In this document: piece by piece, positions 24,842 through 33,205 of the stretch
Layout of the letters: the number at the start of each line of letters is the position of its first letter
Numbering within the stretch: position 1 is the stretch's first letter
Assembly (NCBI RefSeq): GCF_036330325.1
Contig: NZ_JAZDRO010000003.1
Span: 62,001-126,000, forward strand
Reading direction: 5' to 3'
DNA: 64,000 nt
Origin: Hyphobacterium marinum
Lineage (GTDB): Bacteria > Pseudomonadota > Alphaproteobacteria > Caulobacterales > Maricaulaceae
The notes under the pieces: model-generated
What the model was told of the DNA's origin: nothing
The model's database searches: none
What the model saw: the letters and a program-made list of their open reading frames with translations, nothing else
Position numbers and translations under genes: made by a program

Positions 24842-25665
24842 GTCACGATCCGCTCATCAGCGCCAACAAGGCGATTGCGCTTCTGGAAAACGGCACAGCG
24901 CAGTTCATCGACGCGACCTGGACCTTCGAGGGCGGACCACAGCCGAAGACTGATGCTGTCATACCGGGCGCAATCCCGTTCGATATCGACATGGTGAAGG
25001 ATCCAACGAACCCCCTTCCCCACATGCTTCCAACGCCAGAAGATTTTGCAGGACATCTCGCCCGTCTCGGCATTGATCCGTCCCGGCCCCAGGTGATCTA
25101 TGACCGGATCGGCCTGTTCAGCGCACCCCGTGTCTGGTGGATGTTCCGGGCCATGGGGATCGACACGCGGATCCTCGATGGCGGCATGCCGGCCTGGCTT
25201 GCGGCAGGTAGAGCCCAAGGCATTACGGTACACGCGAACAACAGCGCCCGGTCACCGGAAACTGCCTTTCGGCCCGCACTCAAAGCCGATTTCGAGAGTG
25301 TAAATGCAGCGATCGACACCGGCTCGGCCCAGATTGTCGATGTCCGGCCAGCAACCCGGTTTTCCGGAGAGACACCGGAACCCCGGGCGGGACTGGCCTG
25401 TGGTCACATGCCCGGAGCGATCAGCGCGCCTTTCACCGAGTTGATCAACCCGGACTGGACGATGAAGTCCCTGGTCGAACTGAAAGACATCTTCAAGGGC
25501 CGAGGTGTCGATCTGGCGCGTCCGATCATCACCAGTTGCGGGTCGGGCGTGACCGCCTGTATTACGGCGCTCGCCCTAGCACGCCTCGGAATCGAAGCAG
25601 CCGTCTATGACGGCTCGTGGGTGGAATGGGGCTCCCGCCCTGGCGCAAGGATTGAACGCGGCTAG
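24838..25665 (+). CDS. sseA: 3-mercaptopyruvate sulfurtransferase (two rhodanese domains)
   Basis: A 275-residue tandem-rhodanese protein. The N-terminal domain (about 10-135) is inactive, and the C-terminal domain (about 155-270) carries the active-site loop TSCGSGVTA. The six-residue loop CGSGVT is typical of mercaptopyruvate sulfurtransferases rather than thiosulfate sulfurtransferases (CRKGVT). Other markers are 'FIDATWTFEGG' and 'VDVRPATRFSG'. It is translationally coupled to cysK, and its stop overlaps the convergent binding-protein gene by 4 bp. Confidence 0.92.
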   Translation: MSHDPLISANKAIALLENGTAQFIDATWTFEGGPQPKTDAVIPGAIPFDIDMVKDPTNPLPHMLPTPEDFAGHLARLGIDPSRPQVIYDRIGLFSAPRVWWMFRAMGIDTRILDGGMPAWLAAGRAQGITVHANNSARSPETAFRPALKADFESVNAAIDTGSAQIVDVRPATRFSGETPEPRAGLACGHMPGAISAPFTELINPDWTMKSLVELKDIFKGRGVDLARPIITSCGSGVTACITALALARLGIEAAVYDGSWVEWGSRPGARIERG

Positions 25666-26723
25666 CGGAAGGGTGGGGCATAGAGGAGCCCGCCTTCAGT
25701 CCATTGCGCATTCAGGCCGCGCTGGAGGCCCAGGCGCGAATTCGCACCGAGATTGCGCTCGAAGATTTCCGCGTAATTGCCGACGGTTCCGATCATGGTC
25801 CGGGCGTAGGTATTCTCCAAACCCAATCGCTCCCCGAATCCGTCCGACACGCCGAGCAGGCGCTGGACTTCCGGATTTGTACTGGTTCGGGCCCGAACGT
25901 CGACATTCTGAGACGTCACGCCCAGCTCCTCGGCGGCGATCAGCGTGTTGAGGATCCAGCGCGCCGTGTCGGCAAAGGCGGCGTCCCCTTCCCGGATGAC
26001 AGGGCCAAGCGGCTCCTTGGAAATCACGTCGGGCAAAAGAATATGGTTTTCCGGATCGGCCAGGCTGACCCGCAAACCCGCCAGTGATGACAGGTCATTC
26101 GTATAGACGTCACATGCGCCGTTCTCGTAACCGGCCAATCCTTCGAGCGCGGTCTCGTAGGCGATGACGTCCATGGCCAGGTTGTTGGTCTCGATATAAT
26201 CGACGAGGTTGAGTTCGCTGGTCGTTGCGGCCTGCACGCAGACCCGCGCTCCGTCGAGATCCCGGGCGCTGGTCACACCCAGATCGGCCGGAGCCATGAA
26301 CCCCTGGCCGTCATAATAGGCAATGCCGGCAAAATCGAAGCCGCGACCGACATCGCGGGCAAAGGTCCAGCTGGTATTCCGGATCAGGATGTCGATATCG
26401 TCATTGTCGAGCGCATCGAACCGCTCGCTGGTTGTCAGCGGCACGAATCGAACCGCATTCGCCCGCCCCAGAAGAGCCGCCGCATAGGCGCGGCACAGAT
26501 CGACGTCGAAGCCCTGCCACGCGCCATTCTCACCTTGCTCGGCAAATCCAGTCAGCCCGACATCCACGCCGCAACGCAGATAGCCGCGCGTCTCGATCCC
26601 GCGCATCGTCACGCCGGAATTGGCCACTTCCGCGGAATCGACCGCCAGTCCCGCGATTGCGCCAATGGCGAACGAGACCGCCCGGCGCAAACGGCCACGG
26701 AAAATCAGGGAGACTGGCGTCAC
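25662..26723 (-). CDS. Amino-acid ABC transporter substrate-binding protein (AapJ-like), orphan
   Basis: A 353-residue periplasmic binding protein. The family 3 pattern is clear: 'RGYLRCGVDVGLTGFAEQGENGAWQGFDVDLCRAYAAALLG' region near residues 46-86, then 'ERFDALDNDDIDILIRNTSWTFARD', and the C-terminal 'VGNYAEIFERNLG' characteristic of the general L-amino-acid binding proteins AapJ/BztA. The N-terminal leader is hydrophobic with upstream arginines. No permease or ATPase gene lies beside it, unlike the usual aapJQMP operon, so it would have to use a transporter encoded elsewhere or have taken a different role. It is divergent from metC (59 bp). Confidence 0.9.
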   Translation of the reverse strand: MTPVSLIFRGRLRRAVSFAIGAIAGLAVDSAEVANSGVTMRGIETRGYLRCGVDVGLTGFAEQGENGAWQGFDVDLCRAYAAALLGRANAVRFVPLTTSERFDALDNDDIDILIRNTSWTFARDVGRGFDFAGIAYYDGQGFMAPADLGVTSARDLDGARVCVQAATTSELNLVDYIETNNLAMDVIAYETALEGLAGYENGACDVYTNDLSSLAGLRVSLADPENHILLPDVISKEPLGPVIREGDAAFADTARWILNTLIAAEELGVTSQNVDVRARTSTNPEVQRLLGVSDGFGERLGLENTYARTMIGTVGNYAEIFERNLGANSRLGLQRGLNAQWTEGGLLYAPPFR

Positions 26724-26782
26724 GGCAGCTTGACCCTTAAAGGCTTGTGTCGGCAGGCACGATACAGAGGAGCGGCCCGGAA

Positions 26783-27928
26783 ATGAAGCGCGATACCCGA
26801 CTGACGAGGACAGGACGCAGCCAGGCCCGCGATGGCCTGGTCAATCCGCCGGTCGCGCGCGGCTCGACGGTTCTCGCCGGAACAGCGGCCGAGCTCTACA
26901 ATCCGCCAGCCGGGCGCACGCATTATGGCCGTTTCGGCCTGTCCGCCCAGAGCGCGCTGCGCGATGCGCTCTGCGAGCTTTCCGGTGCTGACTATTGCGC
27001 GCTGACGCCGTCTGGCCTCTCCAGCCTCGTCCTGCCGCTGCTGGCGCTGGCCAAGAACGGCGGCCGCGTCCTCGCCGCCGATTGCATTTATGGCCCCACG
27101 CGGCGATTTCTGGACGAGGGCCTGACGCGATACGGCGTCACCGTGGAGTATGTCGATCCGCGTATCGGGTCAGGCATTGCAGAGCGGCTCGATGACACCG
27201 TGGTGGCGGTCCTTCTGGAATCGCCCGGATCGCTGACCTTCGAGCTTCAGGACATTCCTGCCATCTCGAAAGCCGCGCATGGTGCCGGAGCTGTGGTTCT
27301 TGTCGACGATACCTGGAGTGCAAACTGGTTGATGAAGCCGCTTGATCTGGGTGCCGACATCGCCTGCCAGGCACTGACCAAATATGCTGGCGGGCATTCC
27401 GACCTCCTGCTCGGGGCCGCGCTCGGGCGCGGTGAGGCCGCCGACAAGCTGAAATGGGCCGAGACCGTTTATGGCTGGCACGCCTCGCCGGACGATTGCT
27501 GGCTGGCCTTGAGGGGCCTCAGAACGCTCGGCCTCCGGATCGAGCGCAGCGGCGCAAGCGGACTGGACATTTCCCGCTGGCTGGAAAACCGGCCAGAAGT
27601 CGGAACCGTGATCCATCCCGCCCTGCCTTCACACCCCGATCACGCGATTTTCAAGCGTGATTTTTCCGGCAGTTGCGGCGTCTTCGCCTTCACCCTGCCC
27701 GGCTATGACCGCAAGCGGTCCGAGGCCTTCCTCGACACGCTCGAACTCTTCGGTCTTGGCTTTTCCTGGGGCGGATATGAGAGCCTCGCCATTCACTGTG
27801 ACCCGCAGTTGAAGCGCGTGGCGTCACAGCGCCATGACGGCGCGCTGATCCGCCTCGCCATCGGGCTGGAAGACCCCGAGGACCTGATTGCGGATCTGGG
27901 GAAGGGATTTGCCGCGACAGCGGGATAA
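26783..27928 (+). CDS. metC: Cystathionine beta-lyase (Cys/Met metabolism PLP enzyme)
   Basis: PLP-dependent enzyme that cleaves cystathionine to homocysteine, pyruvate and ammonia. The 381-residue length is normal. Markers are 'VNPPVARGSTVL', 'YGRFGLSAQSALRDAL', the SSL-rich phosphate-binding segment and the PLP lysine in QALTKYAGGHSD. The ending 'GYESLAIHCDP' and 'IRLAIGLEDPEDLIADL' is standard for the beta-lyase subgroup. The start at 26783 (MKRDTRL) has GAGGAG 9-14 bases upstream; a further upstream alternative lies in the divergent promoter region. It closes the sulfur-amino-acid cluster, and a tRNA-Arg gene begins 2 bp after its stop on the opposite strand. Confidence 0.93.
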   Translation: MKRDTRLTRTGRSQARDGLVNPPVARGSTVLAGTAAELYNPPAGRTHYGRFGLSAQSALRDALCELSGADYCALTPSGLSSLVLPLLALAKNGGRVLAADCIYGPTRRFLDEGLTRYGVTVEYVDPRIGSGIAERLDDTVVAVLLESPGSLTFELQDIPAISKAAHGAGAVVLVDDTWSANWLMKPLDLGADIACQALTKYAGGHSDLLLGAALGRGEAADKLKWAETVYGWHASPDDCWLALRGLRTLGLRIERSGASGLDISRWLENRPEVGTVIHPALPSHPDHAIFKRDFSGSCGVFAFTLPGYDRKRSEAFLDTLELFGLGFSWGGYESLAIHCDPQLKRVASQRHDGALIRLAIGLEDPEDLIADLGKGFAATAG

Positions 27929-27929
27929 A

Positions 27930-28006
27930 TGGCGCTTCCGGCAGGACTCGAACCTGCAACCATCCGCTTAGAAGGCGGGCGCTCTATCCAGTTGAGCTAC
28001 GGAAGC
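27930..28006 (-). tRNA. tRNA-Arg (anticodon TCT)
   Basis: A 77-base cloverleaf on the minus strand with acceptor GCTTCCG/CGGAAGC, discriminator G and encoded CCA. The anticodon loop is CTTCTAA, so the anticodon TCT reads AGA/AGG. The T-arm has GGTTCGAGTCC. Confidence 0.95.
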
Positions 28007-28041
28007 TGATGCCCTGCGCTGACGCAGGCGCGAAGCCCGGG

Positions 28042-28347
28042 TCAGTGTGACCACGGTTCCTTGCGGCCCGGCGCAAAATTCGCCGCATAGGATTTTTCCC
28101 GGCGCATCGGCTCGGTCTTCTCTGTCACCTGGAAGGCGATGCCATGCTTGCGCGCATAGGCAATGGCCGCTTCCTTGGTATCGAATTTCAGCCGCACCTG
28201 CCCGTTGGTGTCGGTCGAAGACGTCCAGCCCATGAGCGGATCGGGCCGGCGCGCCGTTGCCGGATCGAAATCCAGAAGCCAGACACGTGTCTTGGCCCGG
28301 CCGGACTGCATCACATTGCGCGACGGTCTGTAGATTTTCGCGAACAT
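28042..28347 (-). CDS. NADH dehydrogenase (complex I) accessory subunit, NDUFS4-like
   Basis: A 101-residue protein beginning MFAKIYRPSRNVMQSG, matching the ETC complex I conserved region family (homologue of mitochondrial NDUFS4). Further markers are 'WLLDFDPATARRPDPLMGWTSS' near residues 25-46 and 'VRLKFDTKEAAIAYARKHG'. It binds the peripheral arm of complex I in alphaproteobacteria and mitochondria and stabilises it. The start at 28347 gives the family length; an extension to 28434 would read into the tRNA-Pro gene. It sits alone between two tRNA genes on the same strand. Confidence 0.92.
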   Translation of the reverse strand: MFAKIYRPSRNVMQSGRAKTRVWLLDFDPATARRPDPLMGWTSSTDTNGQVRLKFDTKEAAIAYARKHGIAFQVTEKTEPMRREKSYAANFAPGRKEPWSH

Positions 28348-28390
28348 GGCCCTCGCCCCTTCTCGCCGTTCCTGTACTCGTCCGGTCCCA

Positions 28391-28467
28391 TGGTCGGGGC
28401 GGCAAGATTCGAACTTGCGACCCTCTGCTCCCAAAGCAGATGCGCTACCAGGCTGCGCTACGCCCCG
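28391..28467 (-). tRNA. tRNA-Pro (anticodon TGG)
   Basis: A 77-base cloverleaf on the minus strand with acceptor CGGGGCG/CGCCCCG and encoded CCA. The anticodon stem is TCTGC/GCAGA and the loop TTTGGGA, giving anticodon TGG. It lies immediately upstream of the NDUFS4-like gene. Confidence 0.95.
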
Positions 28468-28533
28468 CCAACGGGAAGCCGTGTTTAGTCAGCCCGTTCC
28501 GCGCACGCAAGCGGCAAGCCCGCCTGCACGCCT

Positions 28534-29109
28534 CTATTCCTCGCCGCCGCTGTCACCTTCAGCAGAGTCATCCACCGTTTCCGCCTCGACCATTTCTTCG
28601 TCTGCCATCGCATCGGCATTGCCGAATATCCGGTGGCGCACGGTGTCGCCCGGGCGGATCCCGGCCTCGCGCGACAGGCCCCCACGGACTTCCAGCGCTG
28701 CAAGCACTGGGAATTCGGATGGCAGCGTACGCAGGGAATAGGGTTGAGCATTGGCAAAGATTTTCAGGATCTCGCCATCGCTGTCGACATAGATGATGTC
28801 GAGCGGAATCTCGGTGTTGCGCATCCACATCGAGACCTGCTGGGGCTGGCCGTAGTCAAACAGCATGCCTTCACTGTCGCCCAGTTCGGAACGGAACATC
28901 AGCCCGCGCGCGCGTTCGTCATCCTCGTCGGCGAGCAGTACCGAGAATTCGAGAACCCCGTCACCGGTGACGACTGACAGGGCTTCGGGCGCGCCGAAAT
29001 CAATAACGGTCTCGGAATTCGCCGGATCGCCGGCGGGCGCGTCGGAAAGCTGGGCGGCTGCCGGTGCGGTGAGCAGCAGAGCCAGCGAAAGAAGAGCAAA
29101 ACGTGACAT
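28534..29109 (-). CDS. DUF192 domain exported protein
   Basis: A 191-residue protein with a signal peptide (MSRFALLSLALLLTAPAAAQ). The mature DUF192 domain (about 45-160) shows 'FSVLLADEDDERARGLMFR', 'SMWMRNTEIPLDIIYVD' and the closing 'LEVRGGLSREAGIRPGDTV'. The last 25 residues are strongly acidic and probably disordered. DUF192 proteins are small secreted beta-barrels of unknown function. The start at 29109 is chosen because it begins the signal peptide. It is downstream of the cold-shock gene on the same strand (56 bp), and the two are commonly neighbours in alphaproteobacteria. Confidence 0.9.
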   Translation of the reverse strand: MSRFALLSLALLLTAPAAAQLSDAPAGDPANSETVIDFGAPEALSVVTGDGVLEFSVLLADEDDERARGLMFRSELGDSEGMLFDYGQPQQVSMWMRNTEIPLDIIYVDSDGEILKIFANAQPYSLRTLPSEFPVLAALEVRGGLSREAGIRPGDTVRHRIFGNADAMADEEMVEAETVDDSAEGDSGGEE

Positions 29110-29165
29110 GGCGCGCACGCTAGCCGCGCCGTTTGAAACGCGCAATCTCCCCGGTGCGGCTTTGA

Positions 29166-29693
29166 TCAGTGCGCCGCCTGTGCCGGCCGGATTTCTGCGG
29201 CCAACAACCCGCGCGGCCCGTCCGTGCAGCGCGCCTGCAGGGCTTCGCCGGGATGGATCTCGTCCATGCCTGCCCGGTGCAGCGTTACCGCATGGACAAA
29301 GACATCGCCGTCCACACCGTCACAGGTCAGAAAACCGTAGCCCTTGCCCGCATCGAACCATTTGACGACCGCCGGGCGCAGGCTTTCGGCCCGGTCGGGC
29401 TGGGGATGGAAGCGCCGCGGACGCGGCTCTGCCGCCATGCCGCCCGACATTTCCAGCACTTCGACGGCCTGCCGGCCCTTGGCTCCGGCCATCGCCAGAC
29501 AGGTGACGCTGGCCCCCTCGGCCGCATAGCCATGTCCGGATAGGCGCAGACAGCTGGCATGCAATAACACGTCGCCCCCGCCGTCACTGGTTTCAAGAAA
29601 GCCGTATCCGCGCGCGGGATCGTACCATTTGACCACGCCCGTGACCCGGAAAGGTCCGGATAGGCTGGTCGATTCGGACTCGTCGCCTCGCAT
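29166..29693 (-). CDS. Cold-shock protein with two cold-shock domains
   Basis: A 175-residue RNA/ssDNA-binding protein with two OB-fold cold-shock domains at about 15-80 and 108-170. RNP1-like motifs are RGYGFLET in the first and KGYGFLTC in the second. RNP2-like stretches are DVLLHAS and DVFVHA. Tandem cold-shock proteins of this size occur in Caulobacter and relatives (CspC/CspD type) and act as RNA chaperones in stationary phase or stress. The two domains are separated by a basic, proline-rich linker ('AAEPRPRRFHPQPDR'). The upstream 147 bp before the tRNA-Glu is A/T-richer than its surroundings, consistent with its own promoter. Confidence 0.93.
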   Translation of the reverse strand: MRGDESESTSLSGPFRVTGVVKWYDPARGYGFLETSDGGGDVLLHASCLRLSGHGYAAEGASVTCLAMAGAKGRQAVEVLEMSGGMAAEPRPRRFHPQPDRAESLRPAVVKWFDAGKGYGFLTCDGVDGDVFVHAVTLHRAGMDEIHPGEALQARCTDGPRGLLAAEIRPAQAAH

Positions 29694-29840
29694 GTTTCAC
29701 CCCTACTCAAACAACCCAGAGGGGAAATCTTAACACAAATTCACGAATGTGGAGAAAAAACGACGTGTCCGGACAGACGAACGTGCCGGTCCGGCTCGGC
29801 GAACAGCCGTCAAATTACTGGTTTTCAAGGAAAGATCGCG

Positions 29841-29915
29841 TGGCAGGCCCTAGGGGAATCGAACCCCTCTTTCCAGGTTGAAAACCTGGCGTCCTAACCG
29901 ATAGACGAAGGGCCC
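29841..29915 (-). tRNA. tRNA-Glu (anticodon TTC)
   Basis: A 75-base cloverleaf on the minus strand with acceptor GGGCCCT/AGGGCCT (first pair G-U), discriminator G and encoded CCA. The anticodon stem is CCAGG/CCTGG and the loop TTTTCAA, giving anticodon TTC. Confidence 0.95.
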
Positions 29916-29982
29916 GCAGTCGCGAGGTGCGGACGTATATAGCGCGTTTGCCGGGTACGCAAGAACCCTTTCGGCAAGATTG

Positions 29983-31773
29983 TCAGTCCGCCGGAGCGAG
30001 GTCTTCCAGGTGAAAGTCCACACGCCGCCGCCCGCGCCATTCGTCGAGCTTCAGCCGCCCCGCAGCATGCCAGACCGGGCCCTCGCCGCCCAGCAATGCC
30101 TCGCCAAGCGGGCCGTCTGCTGCGCGGAAGGCAATACCGCCAATCCGCTCGCCGGTCGGCGCAGCCAGGCTGAAACGGACATGGGCACCGCCGACACGCT
30201 CGGCATAGACGACACGCACATCATTCAGGACGAATCGCGGCTCGCCATTGCCCTGACCGAAGGGTCCGGCGGCCATCAACTTGGTCACGAGCGCTTCGGT
30301 CGCGCCCGCCGGTGACAGGACGCCATCGATCTTCAGCGCCATCGCATCTCCGGCGGCAGCGAATTGGTCAGCCAGCGCGCCCTGCAGGAATTCGGTCAGC
30401 GCCGGAATATCGGCCTCAGCCACGGTCAGCCCGCCAGCCATGGCGTGACCGCCGCCCGATGGCAGCAGGCCCGCCCGCTTCGCATCTCCAATGGCCGTCC
30501 CCAGATCGACACCCGGTACTGACCGGCCCGAACCCTTGCCAACCCCTTCACTGACGCCGATGACGATGGCCGGGCGGCCATAGCGTTCCTTCACCCGGCC
30601 CGCGACGACACCGATGACGCCGGGATGCCAGTCCGGCCCGTGCGCGATCAGCACCGGCACATCCCGGTTCATGCTTTCGATCTGGGCACAGGCGGCATCG
30701 AGGACTTCGGCCTCGATTTCGCGGCGTTCCTTGTTGAGCAGGTCCAGCTCTGCGGCGATTTCGGCGGCTTCCGCCGGGTCATCGGTCGACAGGAGCCTTG
30801 CCCCCAGATCAGCGCGCCCCACGCGGCCACCGGCATTGATGCGCGGCCCGAGCAGAAAACCGGCGTGATAGGTCCCCGGTGTTGTCTCGACCCCGGCCAC
30901 GTCCGCGAGTGCCTTCAGTCCCGTATTGGCCCACCCGCCCATGCGTTTGAGGCCCTGCGCGACAATGGCGCGGTTGACGGTGGTCAGCGGCACCACGTCG
31001 CAGACAGTCCCAAGGGCGGCGAGATCGATGAAATCAAAGAGATCGGGCTCAGGCGTGTCGCCAAAGACACCGCGCCGGCGCCCTTCCCGGTTCAGTGCAG
31101 CCAGCAGGACGAAGGTCACGCCCGCCGCGGCCATGTGGCCACATCCCGATTTGTCATCCGCGCGATTTGGATTGACCACCGCCTTGGCGGGCGGCAATTC
31201 CGCCCCCATCAAATGGTGATCGACGACCACGACGTCGAGGCCGATATCGCGTGCGGCTTCCAGTGCTTCGCCAGCCGCTGCACCACAATCGACGGTGATC
31301 ACCAGGTCTGCGCCACGCGATTTGAGGACTTCAAACGCTTCCTTGGAGGGACCATAGCCTTCGGCAATACGGTCAGGCACATAGAGATCGAGCCGACGCC
31401 CGAGCGTGCGGAAATAGCGGATCAGCTGGGCCGCAGAAGTGCCACCATCGACGTCATAGTCTGCAAACACGGCCAAGGCCTGCCCGGCCTCGACCGCATC
31501 CCAGATCGCAGCAGCGGCCGCATCCATGTCGGCAAAGGATGACGGATCGGGAAACCAGTCGCGCAGTTTCGGATCGAGATGCCGCTCGGCATCATCGGCA
31601 CTGATCCCGCGGGACACCAGCAGACGTGCCAGAAGGTCCGGAATATCGGCCGCACGCGCCATGTCGGCGACGGCGGCGTCATCGGCCTCGCGCAGCCGCC
31701 AAGCCTTGCCCGTGACCGATTGATCCACGCCGAGGAAGGGCGGAGCTGGGGAGGTATCCGTTGCCGCGGCCAT
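29983..31773 (-). CDS. recJ: Single-stranded-DNA-specific exonuclease RecJ
   Basis: 5'-3' ssDNA exonuclease for recombination and mismatch repair. The 596-residue protein has the DHH core: 'LAVFADYDVDGGTSAAQL', 'LVITVDCGAAAGEAL' and VVVDHHLMGAELPPA (the DHH motif). The DHHA1 region has 'RINAGGRVGRADLGARLL' and 'SGGGHAMAGGLTV'. The start codon overlaps the glpX stop by one base (TAATG), so it is read from the glpX transcript, an order frequent in alphaproteobacteria. Confidence 0.96.
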   Translation of the reverse strand: MAAATDTSPAPPFLGVDQSVTGKAWRLREADDAAVADMARAADIPDLLARLLVSRGISADDAERHLDPKLRDWFPDPSSFADMDAAAAAIWDAVEAGQALAVFADYDVDGGTSAAQLIRYFRTLGRRLDLYVPDRIAEGYGPSKEAFEVLKSRGADLVITVDCGAAAGEALEAARDIGLDVVVVDHHLMGAELPPAKAVVNPNRADDKSGCGHMAAAGVTFVLLAALNREGRRRGVFGDTPEPDLFDFIDLAALGTVCDVVPLTTVNRAIVAQGLKRMGGWANTGLKALADVAGVETTPGTYHAGFLLGPRINAGGRVGRADLGARLLSTDDPAEAAEIAAELDLLNKERREIEAEVLDAACAQIESMNRDVPVLIAHGPDWHPGVIGVVAGRVKERYGRPAIVIGVSEGVGKGSGRSVPGVDLGTAIGDAKRAGLLPSGGGHAMAGGLTVAEADIPALTEFLQGALADQFAAAGDAMALKIDGVLSPAGATEALVTKLMAAGPFGQGNGEPRFVLNDVRVVYAERVGGAHVRFSLAAPTGERIGGIAFRAADGPLGEALLGGEGPVWHAAGRLKLDEWRGRRRVDFHLEDLAPAD

Positions 31774-32729
31774 TACCCCTGCGGGCGGCGCGAGCGCAGG
31801 TGCCGCACCGATTTGTCAGCCGACTGCATGATGACCGTATTGGTCACGACCATACCACCCGAATGGCGCACGCCGTGGACCATCGTGCCATCGGTCACGC
31901 CCGCCGCGATGAAGGCACAATCCTTCGAGGCCAGCTCGGTCAGGTCGTACTTGCGATCCAGATCGGTGATGCCGGTCTTGGCGGCGCGGCCGCGTTCATC
32001 GTCATTGCGGAAGAAGAGCCGTCCCTGCATCTGGCCACCGACACAGCGCAGCGCGGACGCCGCCAGCACGCCCTCGGGCGCGCCACCCTGACCGATATAG
32101 AGATCGACGCCGCTGGAGCGTTCTGTGGTCGAGATCACACCGGCGACATCGCCATCGGGGATAAGGATGACTTTCGCGCCGAGCGCGCGCAGCGCATCCA
32201 TGATGTACTGGTGGCGTTCGCGCTCCAGCACACAGACCGTCACCTCGGACGGCTTGACCTTCTTCGCCTTGGCGATGGCTTCGACATTCTCGGTTACGGA
32301 CTTGTCGAGATCGATCGTCCCGGCCGGCAGGCCCGGCCCGGTCGCGATCTTGTCCATGTAGGTGTCGGGCGCATGAAGCAGGCCACCACGCGGGCTGATC
32401 GCCAGAACGGCCAGTGCATTGGCCATGCCCTTCGCGGTCAGAGAGGTCCCTTCCAGCGGATCAAGCGCGATGTCGATTTCCGGGCCTTCGCCGGTGCCAA
32501 CTTCCTCGCCGATATAAAGCATGGGCGCTTCATCGCGCTCGCCCTCGCCAATGACGATCCGGCCGCGCATGTCCATCGAGTTCAGCCCGTTGCGCAGCGC
32601 GTCGACTGCGGCCTGATCTGCAGCCTCCTTGTCACCGCGACCAACCCAGGCGGCAGCGGCTATGGCGGCGTCCTCGGCGGCCCGGGCCGCATCGAAAACC
32701 AGGCGTTGGATGTTACGGGCGTCACTCAT
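31773..32729 (-). CDS. glpX: Class II fructose-1,6-bisphosphatase
   Basis: Hydrolyses fructose-1,6-bisphosphate in gluconeogenesis. The 318-residue protein has the GlpX signatures 'AAWVGRGDKEAADQAAVDALR', the metal site GEGERDEAPMLYIGEEVG and 'DIALDPLEGTSLTAKG'. The usual 'GQGGAPEGVLAASALRCVGGQMQGRL' block is present in the middle. It is upstream of and coupled to recJ. A small lipoprotein gene lies 47 bp upstream on the same strand. A homoserine dehydrogenase gene, often next to glpX in related genomes, is not seen here. Confidence 0.95.
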   Translation of the reverse strand: MSDARNIQRLVFDAARAAEDAAIAAAAWVGRGDKEAADQAAVDALRNGLNSMDMRGRIVIGEGERDEAPMLYIGEEVGTGEGPEIDIALDPLEGTSLTAKGMANALAVLAISPRGGLLHAPDTYMDKIATGPGLPAGTIDLDKSVTENVEAIAKAKKVKPSEVTVCVLERERHQYIMDALRALGAKVILIPDGDVAGVISTTERSSGVDLYIGQGGAPEGVLAASALRCVGGQMQGRLFFRNDDERGRAAKTGITDLDRKYDLTELASKDCAFIAAGVTDGTMVHGVRHSGGMVVTNTVIMQSADKSVRHLRSRRPQG

Positions 32730-32776
32730 GCATCAGGCTCCAGCGAGGAATGGCGTCAGAAAAGGGTTGGGCCGGA

Positions 32777-33103
32777 TCAGTCCGGACGGGCGGGCGGATT
32801 GGCGCGCTCGCGCGCGGCCTCCGCGTAGGAATCGGTGTCGTAATCGGTTTCGGCAGAGGCGCGGTCGTCGTTGCGAATGGCATCACCCGCCGCCAGCGTG
32901 GCGGCCTGTGATGCGGCGCGCGCGGCCTCTTCTTCGGGCGTGATGACAAGTGCCGGAATTGTATCGGGCGCTTCGGTCGCCTGCTCTTCCCCGGCAACGC
33001 GGGCATCATACCAGCGCGGATCCTCGGCCGGACCGCCCGGCAGGTCCGGCACGGCGCAGGCCGCAGCAAAAACCGGCAGCAGGATTGCGAAAATTCGGGC
33101 CAT
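32777..33103 (-). CDS. Small predicted lipoprotein of unknown function
   Basis: A 108-residue protein with a short leader MARIFAILLPVFAAACAVP whose AAAC forms a lipobox (cysteine at residue 16). The mature part is acidic and alanine-rich ('PEEEAARAASQAATLAAGDAIR') with a disordered look and no motif I recognise. It lies just upstream of glpX on the same strand and divergent from phaC with 102 bp between. The signal sequence and normal codon use support a real gene; the function is unknown. Confidence 0.7.
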   Translation of the reverse strand: MARIFAILLPVFAAACAVPDLPGGPAEDPRWYDARVAGEEQATEAPDTIPALVITPEEEAARAASQAATLAAGDAIRNDDRASAETDYDTDSYAEAARERANPPARPD

Positions 33104-33205
33104 GAGTCGGTCTCCTGCGCTTGGAGGCGCGCCGGGCTATGTATACGCTCAAGAGCGCCGCTGTCACCCGTTCGATGCCAGCCGATCCAAGGAGACGCCG
33201 ACGTC

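Noticed and set aside
28468..28533. Possible small RNA between tRNA-Pro and the DUF192 gene
   Set aside because: Only 66 bp of GC-rich sequence without a clear hairpin plus T-run.
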